From Trichormus sp. NMC-1 (GTDB taxonomy: Bacteria > Cyanobacteriota > Cyanobacteriia > Cyanobacteriales > Nostocaceae), in the NCBI RefSeq assembly GCF_001858025.1, contig NZ_LZQD01000010.1:1-43485 (forward strand): 43,485 nucleotides of DNA, in the 5' to 3' direction. A program made the position numbers and the translations under genes. Shown one piece after another: positions 10,177 through 19,341 of this stretch. Position 1 is the stretch's first letter. Each line of letters opens with the position of its first letter. Under the pieces are notes generated by a model. That model made no database searches. It had not been told where the DNA came from and saw nothing but the letters and a program-made list of their open reading frames with translations.

Positions 10177-10190
10177 AGTAGTGAGTTATC

Positions 10191-10223
10191 AGATCCCCGA
10201 CTTCTTAAAGAAGTCGGGGATCT
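10191..10223. repeat. Perfect 33-base palindromic repeat, copy 1
   Basis: AGATCCCCGACTTCTT is followed by an exact inverted copy with almost no loop. A diverged copy sits at 30596-30628. Both are intergenic, and this one lies 28 bases before proB. It is a dispersed element that could act as a terminator or RNA processing hairpin. Confidence 0.8.
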
Positions 10224-10250
10224 AGTATTTACATATAACTGACATGACCA

Positions 10251-11360
10251 ATGACCAAAACAATAGTTGTTAAAATAGGCACTTCTAGCCTCACTCAACC
10301 AGAAACAGGACAATTAGCCCTTTCCACCATTGCGACTTTGACGGAAACTCTGTGCAATTTAAGATACCAAGGGCATCGCGTAATTTTAGTGTCCTCTGGT
10401 GCAGTAGGGGTAGGTTGTGCGCGGCTGGGTTTAACAGAACGTCCGAAAGCCATAGCTCTCAAACAAGCTGTAGCAGCAGTTGGGCAAGGTCGCCTCATGC
10501 GTATATATGATGACTTATTTAGTACATTAAATCAACCTATAGCTCAGGTATTATTGACTAGAGCAGATTTGGTACAACGTAGTCGGTATCTCAATGCCTA
10601 TAATACTTTTCGGGAACTGTTAGGACTGGAAGTAATTCCGGTAGTGAATGAAAATGATACAGTAGCTGTTGAGGAATTAAAATTTGGTGATAATGATACT
10701 CTTTCGGCTTTAGTAGCCAGCTTGGTTGAAGCGGACTGGTTATTTTTGCTGACAGATGTTGATAAATTATATTCAGCAGATCCTCGGACTGTACCAGATG
10801 CCCGTCCCATTTCTTTAATTAGTAATATGAAAGAATTGGCAGAATTACAAATCCAAACCGGGGGACAGGGTTCACAGTGGGGAACTGGGGGGATGGTAAC
10901 AAAGATTTCGGCTGCTAGAATTGCGATCGCAGCTGGTGTGAGAACTGTAATTACTCAAGGTCGGTTTCCGCGCAACATTGAGAAAATTATTCAAGGGGAA
11001 GCTATAGGTACGCATTTTGAACCGCAACCAGAACCAACTTCAGCGAGAAAGCGGTGGATTGCTTATGGTTTAGTGCCGACGGGTAAATTATATTTAGATG
11101 ATGGTGCAGTAAATGCCATTTTGCAAGCGGGAAAATCTTTGTTAGCTGCGGGAATTAAGGTTGTAGAAGGGGAGTTTGAGAGTCAGGAAACAGTGCAGTT
11201 GTGCGATCGCAATGGTAACGAAATTGCGAGAGGATTGGTGAATTATAACAGCGAAGATTTGCAAAAAATTCGTGGTTGTCATTCACGAGATATTGCGGGA
11301 ATTTTGGGTTATGCGGGTGCGGAAACTGTGATTCACCGGGATAATTTGGTGTTGATTTAG
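10251..11360 (+). CDS. proB: Glutamate 5-kinase
   Basis: Protein of 369 residues, normal for the family. The N-terminal amino-acid-kinase domain (about 1-260) shows [41 protein letters not shown] and the Mg-ATP region [11 protein letters not shown] and [10 protein letters not shown]. The C-terminal PUA domain covers about 280-365. It phosphorylates glutamate to gamma-glutamyl phosphate, the first step of proline synthesis. This copy looks complete. Its last 75 codons and about 76 bases of downstream DNA are repeated exactly at 14341-14642. Confidence 0.96.
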   Translation: MTKTIVVKIGTSSLTQPETGQLALSTIATLTETLCNLRYQGHRVILVSSGAVGVGCARLGLTERPKAIALKQAVAAVGQGRLMRIYDDLFSTLNQPIAQVLLTRADLVQRSRYLNAYNTFRELLGLEVIPVVNENDTVAVEELKFGDNDTLSALVASLVEADWLFLLTDVDKLYSADPRTVPDARPISLISNMKELAELQIQTGGQGSQWGTGGMVTKISAARIAIAAGVRTVITQGRFPRNIEKIIQGEAIGTHFEPQPEPTSARKRWIAYGLVPTGKLYLDDGAVNAILQAGKSLLAAGIKVVEGEFESQETVQLCDRNGNEIARGLVNYNSEDLQKIRGCHSRDIAGILGYAGAETVIHRDNLVLI

Positions 11361-11436
11361 GAGTGTTTTTAACGCAGAGGAACGCGGAGGTTAACGCAGA
11401 GGTTCGCGGAGTTTTTATGGAGGAGATATTATTCCT
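11135..11436. repeat. 302-bp direct repeat, copy A (proB 3' end)
   Basis: Identical, as far as I can read it base by base, to 14341-14642 (constant offset 3206). It covers the end of proB and the CGCAGAGG-type short repeats after it. Identity stops sharply on both sides. Confidence 0.95.
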
Positions 11437-11565
11437 CGTTTCCTCGTTCCCAGGTTCTACCTGGGAATGCAATCAAGAAGGCTCTGCCTTCTGGTAATCT
11501 GTATAGAGGCAGAGCCTCATCAAATGTATTCCCTGTCTCCGACAGGGAACAAGGAATGTAACGAT
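11437..11565. repeat. Cluster of hairpin repeats between proB and lysS
   Basis: Contains TTCCCAGGT-TCT-ACCTGGGAA (11447-11467) and AGAAGGC-TCT-GCCTTCT (11476-11492), then AGGCAGAGCCTC and CCTGTCTCCGACAGGG. The genes on both sides converge here, so these hairpins may terminate both transcripts, but no T-run marks a classic terminator. Confidence 0.6.
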
Positions 11566-11568
11566 GCG

Positions 11569-13137
11569 TTATTTAGACTGATTCAAAGTCACAACGTCTT
11601 GCAACCTGGAAATTACAAACGACTTCTCTAAATAAGATAACAAACCACCGGCTTTTGGTCCCCGTTCTTTATTGAGAAAAGATAAGTACAAAGCCTTAAA
11701 AGCATTTGCTTGTTGAATTTGCAATTCTTTAGTAGTTGAGAAAATCAAAGTTTGCAATTCTTCAGCTTCCCAATTAGAAATATTCTGCAAATTCTCTACC
11801 AATTTCTGCAAATAAGCGACTTGTTCTTCAGTCAACTCATTTGCTTTTTCTGGGACTTGTTCCAAATAGAGAACTAACTTTTCTTCTTCATCTGCATAGT
11901 CTTGTAACCACAATTGAGCAGCAGCAATTCTTTGATTAACAATTTGCTGATCATACTCAGTTAAAGGCTGTTGACTACGTTGTTTTACCTCTTCTTGAAT
12001 ATTCAAACGCGGAACTTGCAAAAGTGAAATCAACGTACTAAAATCAAAAGGTTGGAAAGATTGAATTTCATCACCTAATTGCGCGTAAAATAACGGCATT
12101 AATTCTTCAGTTAATTCAGAGTAATTGGGATACTTGTTGATTAAAGTATCGTAGTCTCTGAATAGACGAGTGATGGTTTCATAATTCGGCGCAAAATTGA
12201 TTACTGATCTTGGCTGAGTCCGCAACATCAAAAAGCGCAGTAACTCAGGAGGAAGTAAAGCAGCGATTTCCTTTGCACTCGAACCAACTCCCTTAGAAGA
12301 ACTCATTTTTGTGCCATTCACAAGAATAAATTCATAGGGAGAATGGAAAGGAGGTTGCTTTTGTAAAACCTTGCGACTTATAGAATTAGCAACATCTCTA
12401 GAACCACCTTTTTGGGAGTGGTCTTTACCTGCCATTTCGATAGTTACACCCAATACATCCCACTTAGCAACCCATTCCACTTTCCAAGGTAATTTACCAT
12501 TACCATCAAAAGGAGAAACCCAGCCAGAATGACCGCAACCTTTTACATAATCAGTTGCATCTGGTTTACAAGTGTAAAAAACTTCTGAACCGTTGTAATC
12601 GGTAGTTACAGTTGTGGCGATTTTGCCGCAGTTTTCACAAATAACTTGAAAAGGATACCAATTATTAGGTCGGTCTGCTTTACTTACCTCTTTATAAGCT
12701 TCTCTGACCAAGTGAGCATTTTTGAGGAAAGTATCGATGTAAGAATTGAGTTTTCCAGTGCGATATAAATCACGCAAAAAATAAGTTTCTGGTTTAATTC
12801 CTAGATACTCAAAAACTTGAAAAAATTCACCAATGAAATATTTAGCGTAATCACTAGCGGTATCTTCTGGAGAAGGCACATTACACAGAGGAAAACCCAG
12901 ATAAGGAGCAAATTTTTCCTGATCTAAATATTTAGGAACCGTATCCAGCGCGTCATAATCATCCACACCGTACAAGAACTTCACGGGCTTACCTGCGTGT
13001 TTCAAGGCACGGTAAATAACGTCATGGATAACCACACCCCGTAATGAACCTACGTGTACCCTACCGGAGGGAGTTTTGGAATCATTAACTACCTGGTAGC
13101 CTTGTGCATCAGCAGCGATTTTATCAGCCCAGAACAT
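11569..13137 (-). CDS. lysS: Class I (archaeal-type) lysyl-tRNA synthetase
   Basis: Protein of 522 residues. It has class I synthetase signatures: the HIGH-type motif HVGS (28-31) after TPSGR, a Rossmann core with YGVDDYDALD, and the KMSSS loop at 277-281 (NGTKMSSSKG). A zinc site is suggested by Cys167, Cys170, Cys190 and Cys201. The C-terminal helical region should bind the anticodon. This layout is that of class I LysRS, common in archaea and found in scattered bacteria. It charges tRNA-Lys with lysine. It lies on the minus strand with the MBL gene 40 bases upstream, so the two may share a transcript. Whether the genome also has a class II LysRS cannot be told here. Confidence 0.88.
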   Translation of the reverse strand: MFWADKIAADAQGYQVVNDSKTPSGRVHVGSLRGVVIHDVIYRALKHAGKPVKFLYGVDDYDALDTVPKYLDQEKFAPYLGFPLCNVPSPEDTASDYAKYFIGEFFQVFEYLGIKPETYFLRDLYRTGKLNSYIDTFLKNAHLVREAYKEVSKADRPNNWYPFQVICENCGKIATTVTTDYNGSEVFYTCKPDATDYVKGCGHSGWVSPFDGNGKLPWKVEWVAKWDVLGVTIEMAGKDHSQKGGSRDVANSISRKVLQKQPPFHSPYEFILVNGTKMSSSKGVGSSAKEIAALLPPELLRFLMLRTQPRSVINFAPNYETITRLFRDYDTLINKYPNYSELTEELMPLFYAQLGDEIQSFQPFDFSTLISLLQVPRLNIQEEVKQRSQQPLTEYDQQIVNQRIAAAQLWLQDYADEEEKLVLYLEQVPEKANELTEEQVAYLQKLVENLQNISNWEAEELQTLIFSTTKELQIQQANAFKALYLSFLNKERGPKAGGLLSYLEKSFVISRLQDVVTLNQSK

Positions 13138-13177
13138 TTGACATCTATATTTTTGACGATGCCTTATATTCTAACTC

Positions 13178-14050
13178 CTACAAGGTTTTCATCAACTCTA
13201 AACACTTGTGCATTTGTTGGTGCATTGTTTGGGTGTCAGCATGAAAGCGTCTACCATGTCCTGGTAATACCCACTCAAAGGAGTAATCAGCCAATTTAGC
13301 CATTGATTTTATCTGTTCTGGCCAGGAATACCAGCAAACATGATGAAATGCTATCAACTGATGTAAGTCGTCAGACCATGCGAGATGGTCGCCAGAAAAA
13401 AGAAATTTGTTTTGATAAAGTAAAACTGTGTGTCCTTTGGTGTGTCCAGGAACGGGGATAATTAAGAAATCTGGGGTTAATGGAAATGGTTCTGAACCAG
13501 TAAGCTTAATTTCCACATTCTCTGTACCTGAAGAAATCTCATCTTCATGGAGGATACGTTGACAGTGAAAATGGTCAGCAAATTTTTGATGGTCTGCAAT
13601 ATCATCTCTATGAGTCAGGTACATATAACTAATCTTACCGAACTCTTCAAGACGCTTAACTAAAGGTGGGGTGAAGCGAGGAGAATCTACTAAAATGTTA
13701 CCTTCAGGAAGTTGAATTAAATAACTAGCAGCACCATAGGAGTTTTCTGAATGATAGCCGCAATGGTAAATATTTTCAGCAACTAAAATGGGGAAACTTT
13801 GTTGAGCAAGTTTGATATCTTTGGGTTTTTCAACTGTACCAATGGAACTGGTAGGACAAGCTAACAATGCTTGAAGTGCGGCTAATCTTTCGGTTTCGTT
13901 TGTTGGTTGATGGTAAACTGCTGATTGTTCATCTACACGATGAAATATTTCGGGAGTCATCCAACGACAGGTATCACAATCAATGCAGGTACTATCGACG
14001 TAAAAATCGCCGTTAATATTTTGGGGACGACGTTGGTTTAAATGAGCCAT
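13178..14050 (-). CDS. Ferredoxin-like domain fused to MBL-fold hydrolase
   Basis: Protein of 290 residues from the ATG at 14050, which has AGAGG about 8 bases upstream; a TTG two codons earlier is less likely. Residues about 15-75 form a [4Fe-4S] ferredoxin-like unit, CIDCDTC followed by LLACPTSSIG. The rest is a metallo-beta-lactamase fold with the metal motif LTHRDDIADH, a second metal His in PGHTKGHT, SGDHLAW and LPGHG. This variant motif is shared by a family of cyanobacterial and plant MBL proteins. The reaction is not known; electron transfer or Fe-S-dependent folding is possible. It lies 40 bases upstream of lysS on the same strand. Confidence 0.85.
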   Translation of the reverse strand: MAHLNQRRPQNINGDFYVDSTCIDCDTCRWMTPEIFHRVDEQSAVYHQPTNETERLAALQALLACPTSSIGTVEKPKDIKLAQQSFPILVAENIYHCGYHSENSYGAASYLIQLPEGNILVDSPRFTPPLVKRLEEFGKISYMYLTHRDDIADHQKFADHFHCQRILHEDEISSGTENVEIKLTGSEPFPLTPDFLIIPVPGHTKGHTVLLYQNKFLFSGDHLAWSDDLHQLIAFHHVCWYSWPEQIKSMAKLADYSFEWVLPGHGRRFHADTQTMHQQMHKCLELMKTL

Positions 14051-14119
14051 ATTCAAACCTCTGCTGAGAGAGAAGTTTTATATCTCTAATTTAGCAAAGT
14101 TTAACTATTAATTTGATGA

Positions 14120-14230
14120 AGTAGCCATCATGAACTGCGTACACCAGACAGAACACATGAAAAAAACTTCTTATTCCCCTCCTCGAAACAGCGGGGAGGG
14201 GTTAGGGGTGGGGTTTTATTTTCAAGTCAG
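14120..14230. repeat. Dispersed repeat, copy 2 of 2
   Basis: Second copy of the element at 311-416, with extra bases near its centre. It lies between the MBL gene and the second proB 3' copy. Downstream (about 14270-14310) are two more hairpins, GAGCGATTTATCGCTC and GGGCTAAAGCCC, so the whole gap from 14057 to 14340 is repeat-rich. Confidence 0.8.
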
Positions 14231-14340
14231 GTAGACAGAATTAAATGTCAGATAAAATTTTGGTCGTAGTGAGCGATTTATCGCTCTCTTGCTAGGTTTG
14301 ATAGGGCTAAAGCCCTTACTACTAACTTTTCTTTTATTCA

Positions 14341-14642
14341 ATCTTTGTTAGCTGCGGGAATTAAGGTTGTAGAAGGGGAGTTTGAGAGTCAGGAAACAGT
14401 GCAGTTGTGCGATCGCAATGGTAACGAAATTGCGAGAGGATTGGTGAATTATAACAGCGAAGATTTGCAAAAAATTCGTGGTTGTCATTCACGAGATATT
14501 GCGGGAATTTTGGGTTATGCGGGTGCGGAAACTGTGATTCACCGGGATAATTTGGTGTTGATTTAGGAGTGTTTTTAACGCAGAGGAACGCGGAGGTTAA
14601 CGCAGAGGTTCGCGGAGTTTTTATGGAGGAGATATTATTCCT
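14341..14642. repeat. 302-bp direct repeat, copy B
   Basis: Exact copy of 11135-11436 in the same orientation. The two copies enclose 2.9 kb containing lysS and the MBL gene. Confidence 0.95.
14345..14566 (+). pseudogene. proB 3' fragment (duplicate)
   Basis: Encodes the last 73 residues of ProB, that is only part of the PUA domain, with the same stop codon context as the full gene. It lacks the kinase domain, and the DNA before it is repeat sequence, so it should not make a working enzyme. No ATG start is in frame. Confidence 0.9.
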
Positions 14643-14764
14643 GAAGAATATCAGAAGTCTAAATTCTGAATTAGCAATGTGTTTACTGCTTTCAAAGCCA
14701 GTTTAGACATTATTTGGATTTAATGGTTGTGGAAGTGCCACTATTTATCATCACAACCTAACCA

Positions 14765-15028
14765 TCAAAAGTCTTCAAAATACGCTTTAATTGAACGGTG
14801 GAATAAGCGACAAGGCCAGCAGAAAGATCCACAAATACTTATTGAGGCGATAGCGGCAAAAACTCGCCAACTCTGATGATGTGAAGTACCAGATTCTGAG
14901 GAATTGTCTTCTGTATCTTGATTTAGCTCTGACACTGAATTAGAAAGCTGACTGACTGTACTAACCCCTTCAATCGCCGCTCCCATTAGATAAGCTACCA
15001 GGGCAATACTTAGCCAGTGATTTATCAT
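14765..15028 (-). CDS. Small membrane protein, unknown
   Basis: An 87-residue protein with a hydrophobic segment at about 3-20 (WLSIALVAYLMGAAIEGV), a polar Asn/Ser/Glu-rich middle and a second hydrophobic segment (VFAAIASISICGSFCW). It lies 60 bases after the next minus-strand gene, so the two may be one transcript. No family recognised. The start at the ATG at 15028 directly precedes the first helix. Confidence 0.5.
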   Translation of the reverse strand: MINHWLSIALVAYLMGAAIEGVSTVSQLSNSVSELNQDTEDNSSESGTSHHQSWRVFAAIASISICGSFCWPCRLFHRSIKAYFEDF

Positions 15029-15088
15029 TTCGTACTGATTTAATTTTGAGAACCTATTCGACTATGAGTAATCATTCAATTTATCATG

Positions 15089-15325
15089 CTACTGATGACC
15101 TTGCCCAAGAGATAGTCGCCCTTCAGCAGTATCACGAATTAGGGGCAGCTTGGATTCAATATAAGTATTAATACTATTATCTGTCTGCATATCCAGACCT
15201 TGCTTGGCTGTTAATTGCTGAAGGAGCAATTGTACTAATGCGGCATCATCAAAGTGGAGTAAGGTGCTGACTTGGGTTGATTCGATTACAGCCCAGAGTT
15301 GTCGCATCAATTTAGTAGTTATCAT
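15089..15325 (-). CDS. Small hypothetical protein
   Basis: A 78-residue protein from the ATG at 15325 (MITTKLMRQLWAVIESTQ). An upstream in-frame start would add 30 Lys-rich residues that look like non-coding sequence. The body is helical with alternating leucines (LLHFDDAALVQLLLQQL) and ends SLGQGHQ. It resembles a small cyanobacterial family without known function, from memory only. It has no membrane segment. Confidence 0.6.
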   Translation of the reverse strand: MITTKLMRQLWAVIESTQVSTLLHFDDAALVQLLLQQLTAKQGLDMQTDNSINTYIESKLPLIRDTAEGRLSLGQGHQ

Positions 15326-15568
15326 GAGGTTTAATTTATTTAATCTTTTCTTTATATTCTCATACTTTTTCAATTCTGGCTGAGTTTTTGTTTCAGGCTT
15401 GATAAATCGACACAAATCCAGTAATTAGATGCGTAGTGGTTAGCTTTCTTGGCTATAAGCGAAACCAATGCTTTTGAGTATTTTACTGAGTAAATATGTA
15501 TTAATTTGCATACATAGACTAAGTTTGTATAGCCTCTGACTTTTAGCCAGAGGGCAATTTACTACTTA

Positions 15569-15697
15569 CTAAGAATATCCTCTAGCTGCTTTATTCCGAG
15601 TTTGTTCTTGTTCGATTTGACTTCGTTCATCATCCTTCGCACCGAAACTCCTTTTAAGTGGTTCATGACCCAATTGTTTGCCAGCAAGTTTGAGCAT
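15569..15697 (-). pseudogene. In-frame continuation of the 15698 gene after a stop codon
   Basis: Directly after the TAA of the upstream reading frame, the same frame continues as ATG and runs 42 codons (starts MLKLAGKQLGHEPLKRSFGA, ends NKAARGYS) to a TAG at 15569. Because the frame is kept with no gap, this is either the original C-terminus of the exported protein cut off by a nonsense change, or a tightly coupled second small gene. Confidence 0.55.
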
Positions 15698-16048
15698 TTA
15701 GATCGGATTTTTCTGTCTACTTCCAGTTCCCAAATCTTTAGGAATTACTTCACCGGCTCGTTTACCACTTTCGATATAGCCTTCTTCCGTCACTGGTGTT
15801 GTGTAGACTTTTTGTTTATGCCGCTCTTGAGTCGAGTAATAAGGTTTAAAAGGCTCATTTGTTGCTATTCTCCGTTGTTTTGTAGAATAAAACGGCTTAG
15901 TCATTTCTATTTTATGAGTTTTTTCTGAATAATAACCATCTGCATGAACGGAGAGCATTGGTAAACCCATTAGCCAAATTAAACCAGCCAGTATGAGTAG
16001 GGAAATCTGTCGGTATAGTTGATTAAACACTCTTTTAATTGCCTGCAT
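15698..16048 (-). CDS. Small exported protein, possibly truncated by a nonsense codon
   Basis: A 116-residue protein with a clear signal peptide: basic start, hydrophobic core LLILAGLIWLMGLPML and a likely cleavage site after SVHA. The mature part is basic and Tyr-rich with two related segments, KPFYSTKQRR and KPYYSTQERH. It should act in the periplasm or thylakoid lumen. Function unknown. Its frame continues directly past the stop codon for 42 more codons. Confidence 0.65.
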   Translation of the reverse strand: MQAIKRVFNQLYRQISLLILAGLIWLMGLPMLSVHADGYYSEKTHKIEMTKPFYSTKQRRIATNEPFKPYYSTQERHKQKVYTTPVTEEGYIESGKRAGEVIPKDLGTGSRQKNPI

Positions 16049-16342
16049 TGGATAAATTTCCTCGTAGGTATTTCACAAATATCTAAACCTTAAAAAAAAT
16101 TTGTTCGTTTAACTTCTTCCTTTGGTTGAGTTAAGTGTCTATAAAAAGTAAGGTTGACAATTGCAGATCCTAGATTAGCCATTTTGAATTGTGTAAAATA
16201 CAGGTTTATCCTATGGGTAAAGCAAGAAATATTAGTATCAATTTAATCGGAGATGTCTTAGGCAAAAATTTATCACTAAGTTTAAAAGAAATAATGATAG
16301 TATAATCAAATACTCTTGACTTATTGACTATCAACAATAACC

Positions 16343-16732
16343 ATGAATTCTGCCGCAGTTTATCACCGCATTCTCACACCCCTCACCTTTATTGAACGCA
16401 ACGCCAAAGTTTACCGTGACGTAGCTATTATCTATGGACAGCAACATTTTACCTATAGCCAATTTGCAGCCCGTATCAATTGTCTAGCCTCAGCTTTACG
16501 TCATGGGGGAATGGAAACAGGGGAACGTGTAGCATTTTTTTCCTTCAACACAGATATGCAAGTCACTGAAAAAGAATTAATCCGATTTTGTCGTAGTCAT
16601 ATAGCTGCTTTTAAATGTCCAACAGCTATAGAATTTACTACTCTTCCTAAAACTAGTACGGGTAAGATCCAAAAATATATTTTTCGAGATCAAGAATGGG
16701 TAGGCTATGACAGAAAAATTCAAGGTGCTTAA
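16343..16732 (+). pseudogene. Acyl-CoA synthetase-like gene with an internal in-frame deletion
   Basis: The first 73 or so residues match the N-terminus of an AMP-binding acyl-CoA synthetase (LTFIERNAKVYRDVAIIYG, then TYSQFAARINCLASAL). The frame then passes straight to the extreme C-terminus: VTEKELIRFCRSHIAAFKCP and LPKTSTGKIQK with the catalytic Lys. The central part, roughly 370-400 residues with the ATP/AMP-binding motifs, is missing. The junction lies near 16560. The frame is kept, so a 129-residue protein could be made, but it cannot form adenylate. Family members are normally over 500 residues. Confidence 0.85.
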
Positions 16733-16860
16733 TCATAGTTGGCAATTTACCCACACCAGAGAGTAAGATTTATTTGGTAGATGTGTCAGACTATAACGCC
16801 GTTGTCAGTTGAGAAAAGTTGGCTTAAATATTAGAGCTTGATTAGAGCTTGGAGGTAAGT

Positions 16861-17667
16861 ATGTTAGGTGCAATTGCAGGTGATATCATTGGTTCTATTT
16901 ATGAATTTTACAATATTCAAACTAAGGATTTCCCACTTTTTAACGATAGATGTCATTTCACAGATGATACAGTATTAACTGTTGCGGTTGCAGAAGTAAT
17001 TCTCAATGCAGATACATTTCCCGACAATACTAAATATATTGACAAATTCCAATATATTCAAACCTTCCAATCTTATTACCATGAATATCCTGATGCTGGT
17101 TATGGCGGTAATTTTATGCTGTGGGCAAATTCTAGTAGCATCGAACCCTACAATAGTTGGGGTAATGGTTCTGCCATGCGCGTTAGTCCTGTAGCATCTG
17201 CGTTTGATAATCTCGATATCGTGTTAGAAGAAGCCAGACACAGTGCGGAAGTCACCCACAACCATTCTGAAGGAATCAAAGGCGCACAAGCAACAGCAGC
17301 ATCTATTTTTTTAGCACGTACAGGGAATGATAAAACTGCCATTAAATCCTATATCCAAAATACTTTTGGTTATAATTTAGAGCAAACCATAGACGAAATT
17401 AGACCAAATTATAAATTTGATGTTTCTTGTCAAGGTTCTGTTCCCCAAGCCATTATTGCTTTTTTAGAATCAACTGATTTTGAAGATGCTATTCGTAATG
17501 CTATTTCTATTGGTGGGGATAGTGACACTATTGCTAGTATTACAGGTGGTATTGCTGAGGCATTTTATGGCGGTGTTCCAGAAGATATCGCCGAATGGAT
17601 ATTCACTAAATTAGATGATAATCTTTGGAATGTTACTGACAAATTCATGTCTCAATACTATGCTTAA
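16861..17667 (+). CDS. ADP-ribosylglycohydrolase family protein
   Basis: A 268-residue protein from the ATG at 16861; GGAGGT (about 16851-16856) is a strong ribosome binding site. Family motifs are LGAIAGDIIGSIYE at the start, FTDDTVLTVA (first metal site) and GGDSDTIASITGGIAEA (second metal site). A WGNGSAMRVSP segment is also typical. The family removes ADP-ribose from proteins or dinitrogenase reductase (DraG-like), using two Mg2+ or Mn2+ ions. No partner ADP-ribosyltransferase is nearby, so the substrate is unknown. Confidence 0.92.
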   Translation: MLGAIAGDIIGSIYEFYNIQTKDFPLFNDRCHFTDDTVLTVAVAEVILNADTFPDNTKYIDKFQYIQTFQSYYHEYPDAGYGGNFMLWANSSSIEPYNSWGNGSAMRVSPVASAFDNLDIVLEEARHSAEVTHNHSEGIKGAQATAASIFLARTGNDKTAIKSYIQNTFGYNLEQTIDEIRPNYKFDVSCQGSVPQAIIAFLESTDFEDAIRNAISIGGDSDTIASITGGIAEAFYGGVPEDIAEWIFTKLDDNLWNVTDKFMSQYYA

Positions 17668-17747
17668 GATAGCAGAATGGATACGGTTTTCATAATCTGT
17701 AAATTCTGCGGATACGCTAAAATTGTATTATCTAAAACCTTGCTACT

Positions 17748-18482
17748 ATGTCCATCTCCCAAAATTTTGAACTCCCAAAAGATGTAATATTTCCAACTGG
17801 TGATTTATATAGTCATGAACCACCATTAGATTTTGAACTCCCCAGAGAAGTAATATTTCCAACTGGAGATTTATATAGTCATGAGCCACCATTGGAAAGT
17901 GATTCACATTTGCGCCAGATAATTCTGCTTATCCAATGCTTAGAATTGTGGTGGGGAAACCGCAATGATTTTTATGCTTCTGGTAATTCGACTATTTACT
18001 ATAGTCCACGTCAACACAAATCAGAAGACTTTCGTGGGCCAGATTTTTTTGTGGTGCGAAATGCTGAAAGACGACCTCGCAAAAATTGGGTTGTTTGGCA
18101 AGAAGATGGTAGATATCCCCATATTATTGTAGAACTGATTTCAGATTTAACAGCATCAGTTGATCGGGGTCTTAAAAAACAAATTTACCAAGATATATTT
18201 CGCACTCCTGAATATTTTTGGTTTGACCCCAGTAATTTAGAATTTGCTGGGTTTATTTTAGTTGGTGGTACTTATCAACCTATAGAAATTAACTCCCAAG
18301 GTTGGTTATGGAGTCAGCAGCTAAGTTTATATTTAGGTATTCATGAAAATAAATTGCGTTATTTTACAGCGGAAGGATTAATAATTCTGACACCTGAAGA
18401 ATTTGCTGAACAAGAAAAACAAAAAGCTGAACGTCTAGGAGCCAAACTAAGAGAATTGGGAATTGACCCAGATACTATTTAA
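17748..18482 (+). CDS. Uma2-family (DUF820) putative nuclease
   Basis: A 244-residue protein of the Uma2/DUF820 family, abundant in cyanobacteria. The PD-(D/E)XK-like core is visible as GPDFFVV, then HIIVELISDLTASVDRG (acidic residue plus ELIS), then KKQIYQDIFRTPEYFWFDP. The C-terminus has the usual EQEKQKAERLGAKLRELGID tail. Residues 7-28 and 29-50 are a tandem duplication. Biochemical function is not established. It stands alone, just upstream of the long heptamer array. Confidence 0.88.
   Translation: MSISQNFELPKDVIFPTGDLYSHEPPLDFELPREVIFPTGDLYSHEPPLESDSHLRQIILLIQCLELWWGNRNDFYASGNSTIYYSPRQHKSEDFRGPDFFVVRNAERRPRKNWVVWQEDGRYPHIIVELISDLTASVDRGLKKQIYQDIFRTPEYFWFDPSNLEFAGFILVGGTYQPIEINSQGWLWSQQLSLYLGIHENKLRYFTAEGLIILTPEEFAEQEKQKAERLGAKLRELGIDPDTI
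17766..17897 (+). repeat. 66-bp tandem duplication inside the Uma2 gene
   Basis: Two 66-base units, each encoding 22 residues: FELPKDVIFPTGDLYSHEPP plus two, then FELPREVIFPTGDLYSHEPP plus two. Only a few bases differ. The length is a multiple of three, so the frame is kept. Confidence 0.93.
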
Positions 18483-18555
18483 TTAGGAAAGAGTGGGTGG
18501 GAAAATCCCGCCCTTACAAGTTAACTACCTCAGCAAAATTAACAAAATTGTAAGA

Positions 18556-19273
<718 letters not shown>

Positions 19274-19341
19274 CTATTCCCTATTAAGAGTCCTCACCGA
19301 CAACTTTTGTGGCTACGCCACGCGAACAGCAAGCCCTAAAT

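Noticed and set aside
11569-14050. Integrative element with its own recombinase
   Set aside because: No integrase, transposase or recombinase gene lies between the proB repeats, so an active element is not supported; only the repeats themselves are.
15602-15928. A 108-residue Phe-rich plus-strand frame
   Set aside because: It is the complement of the exported protein gene at 15698-16048, which has a clear signal peptide.
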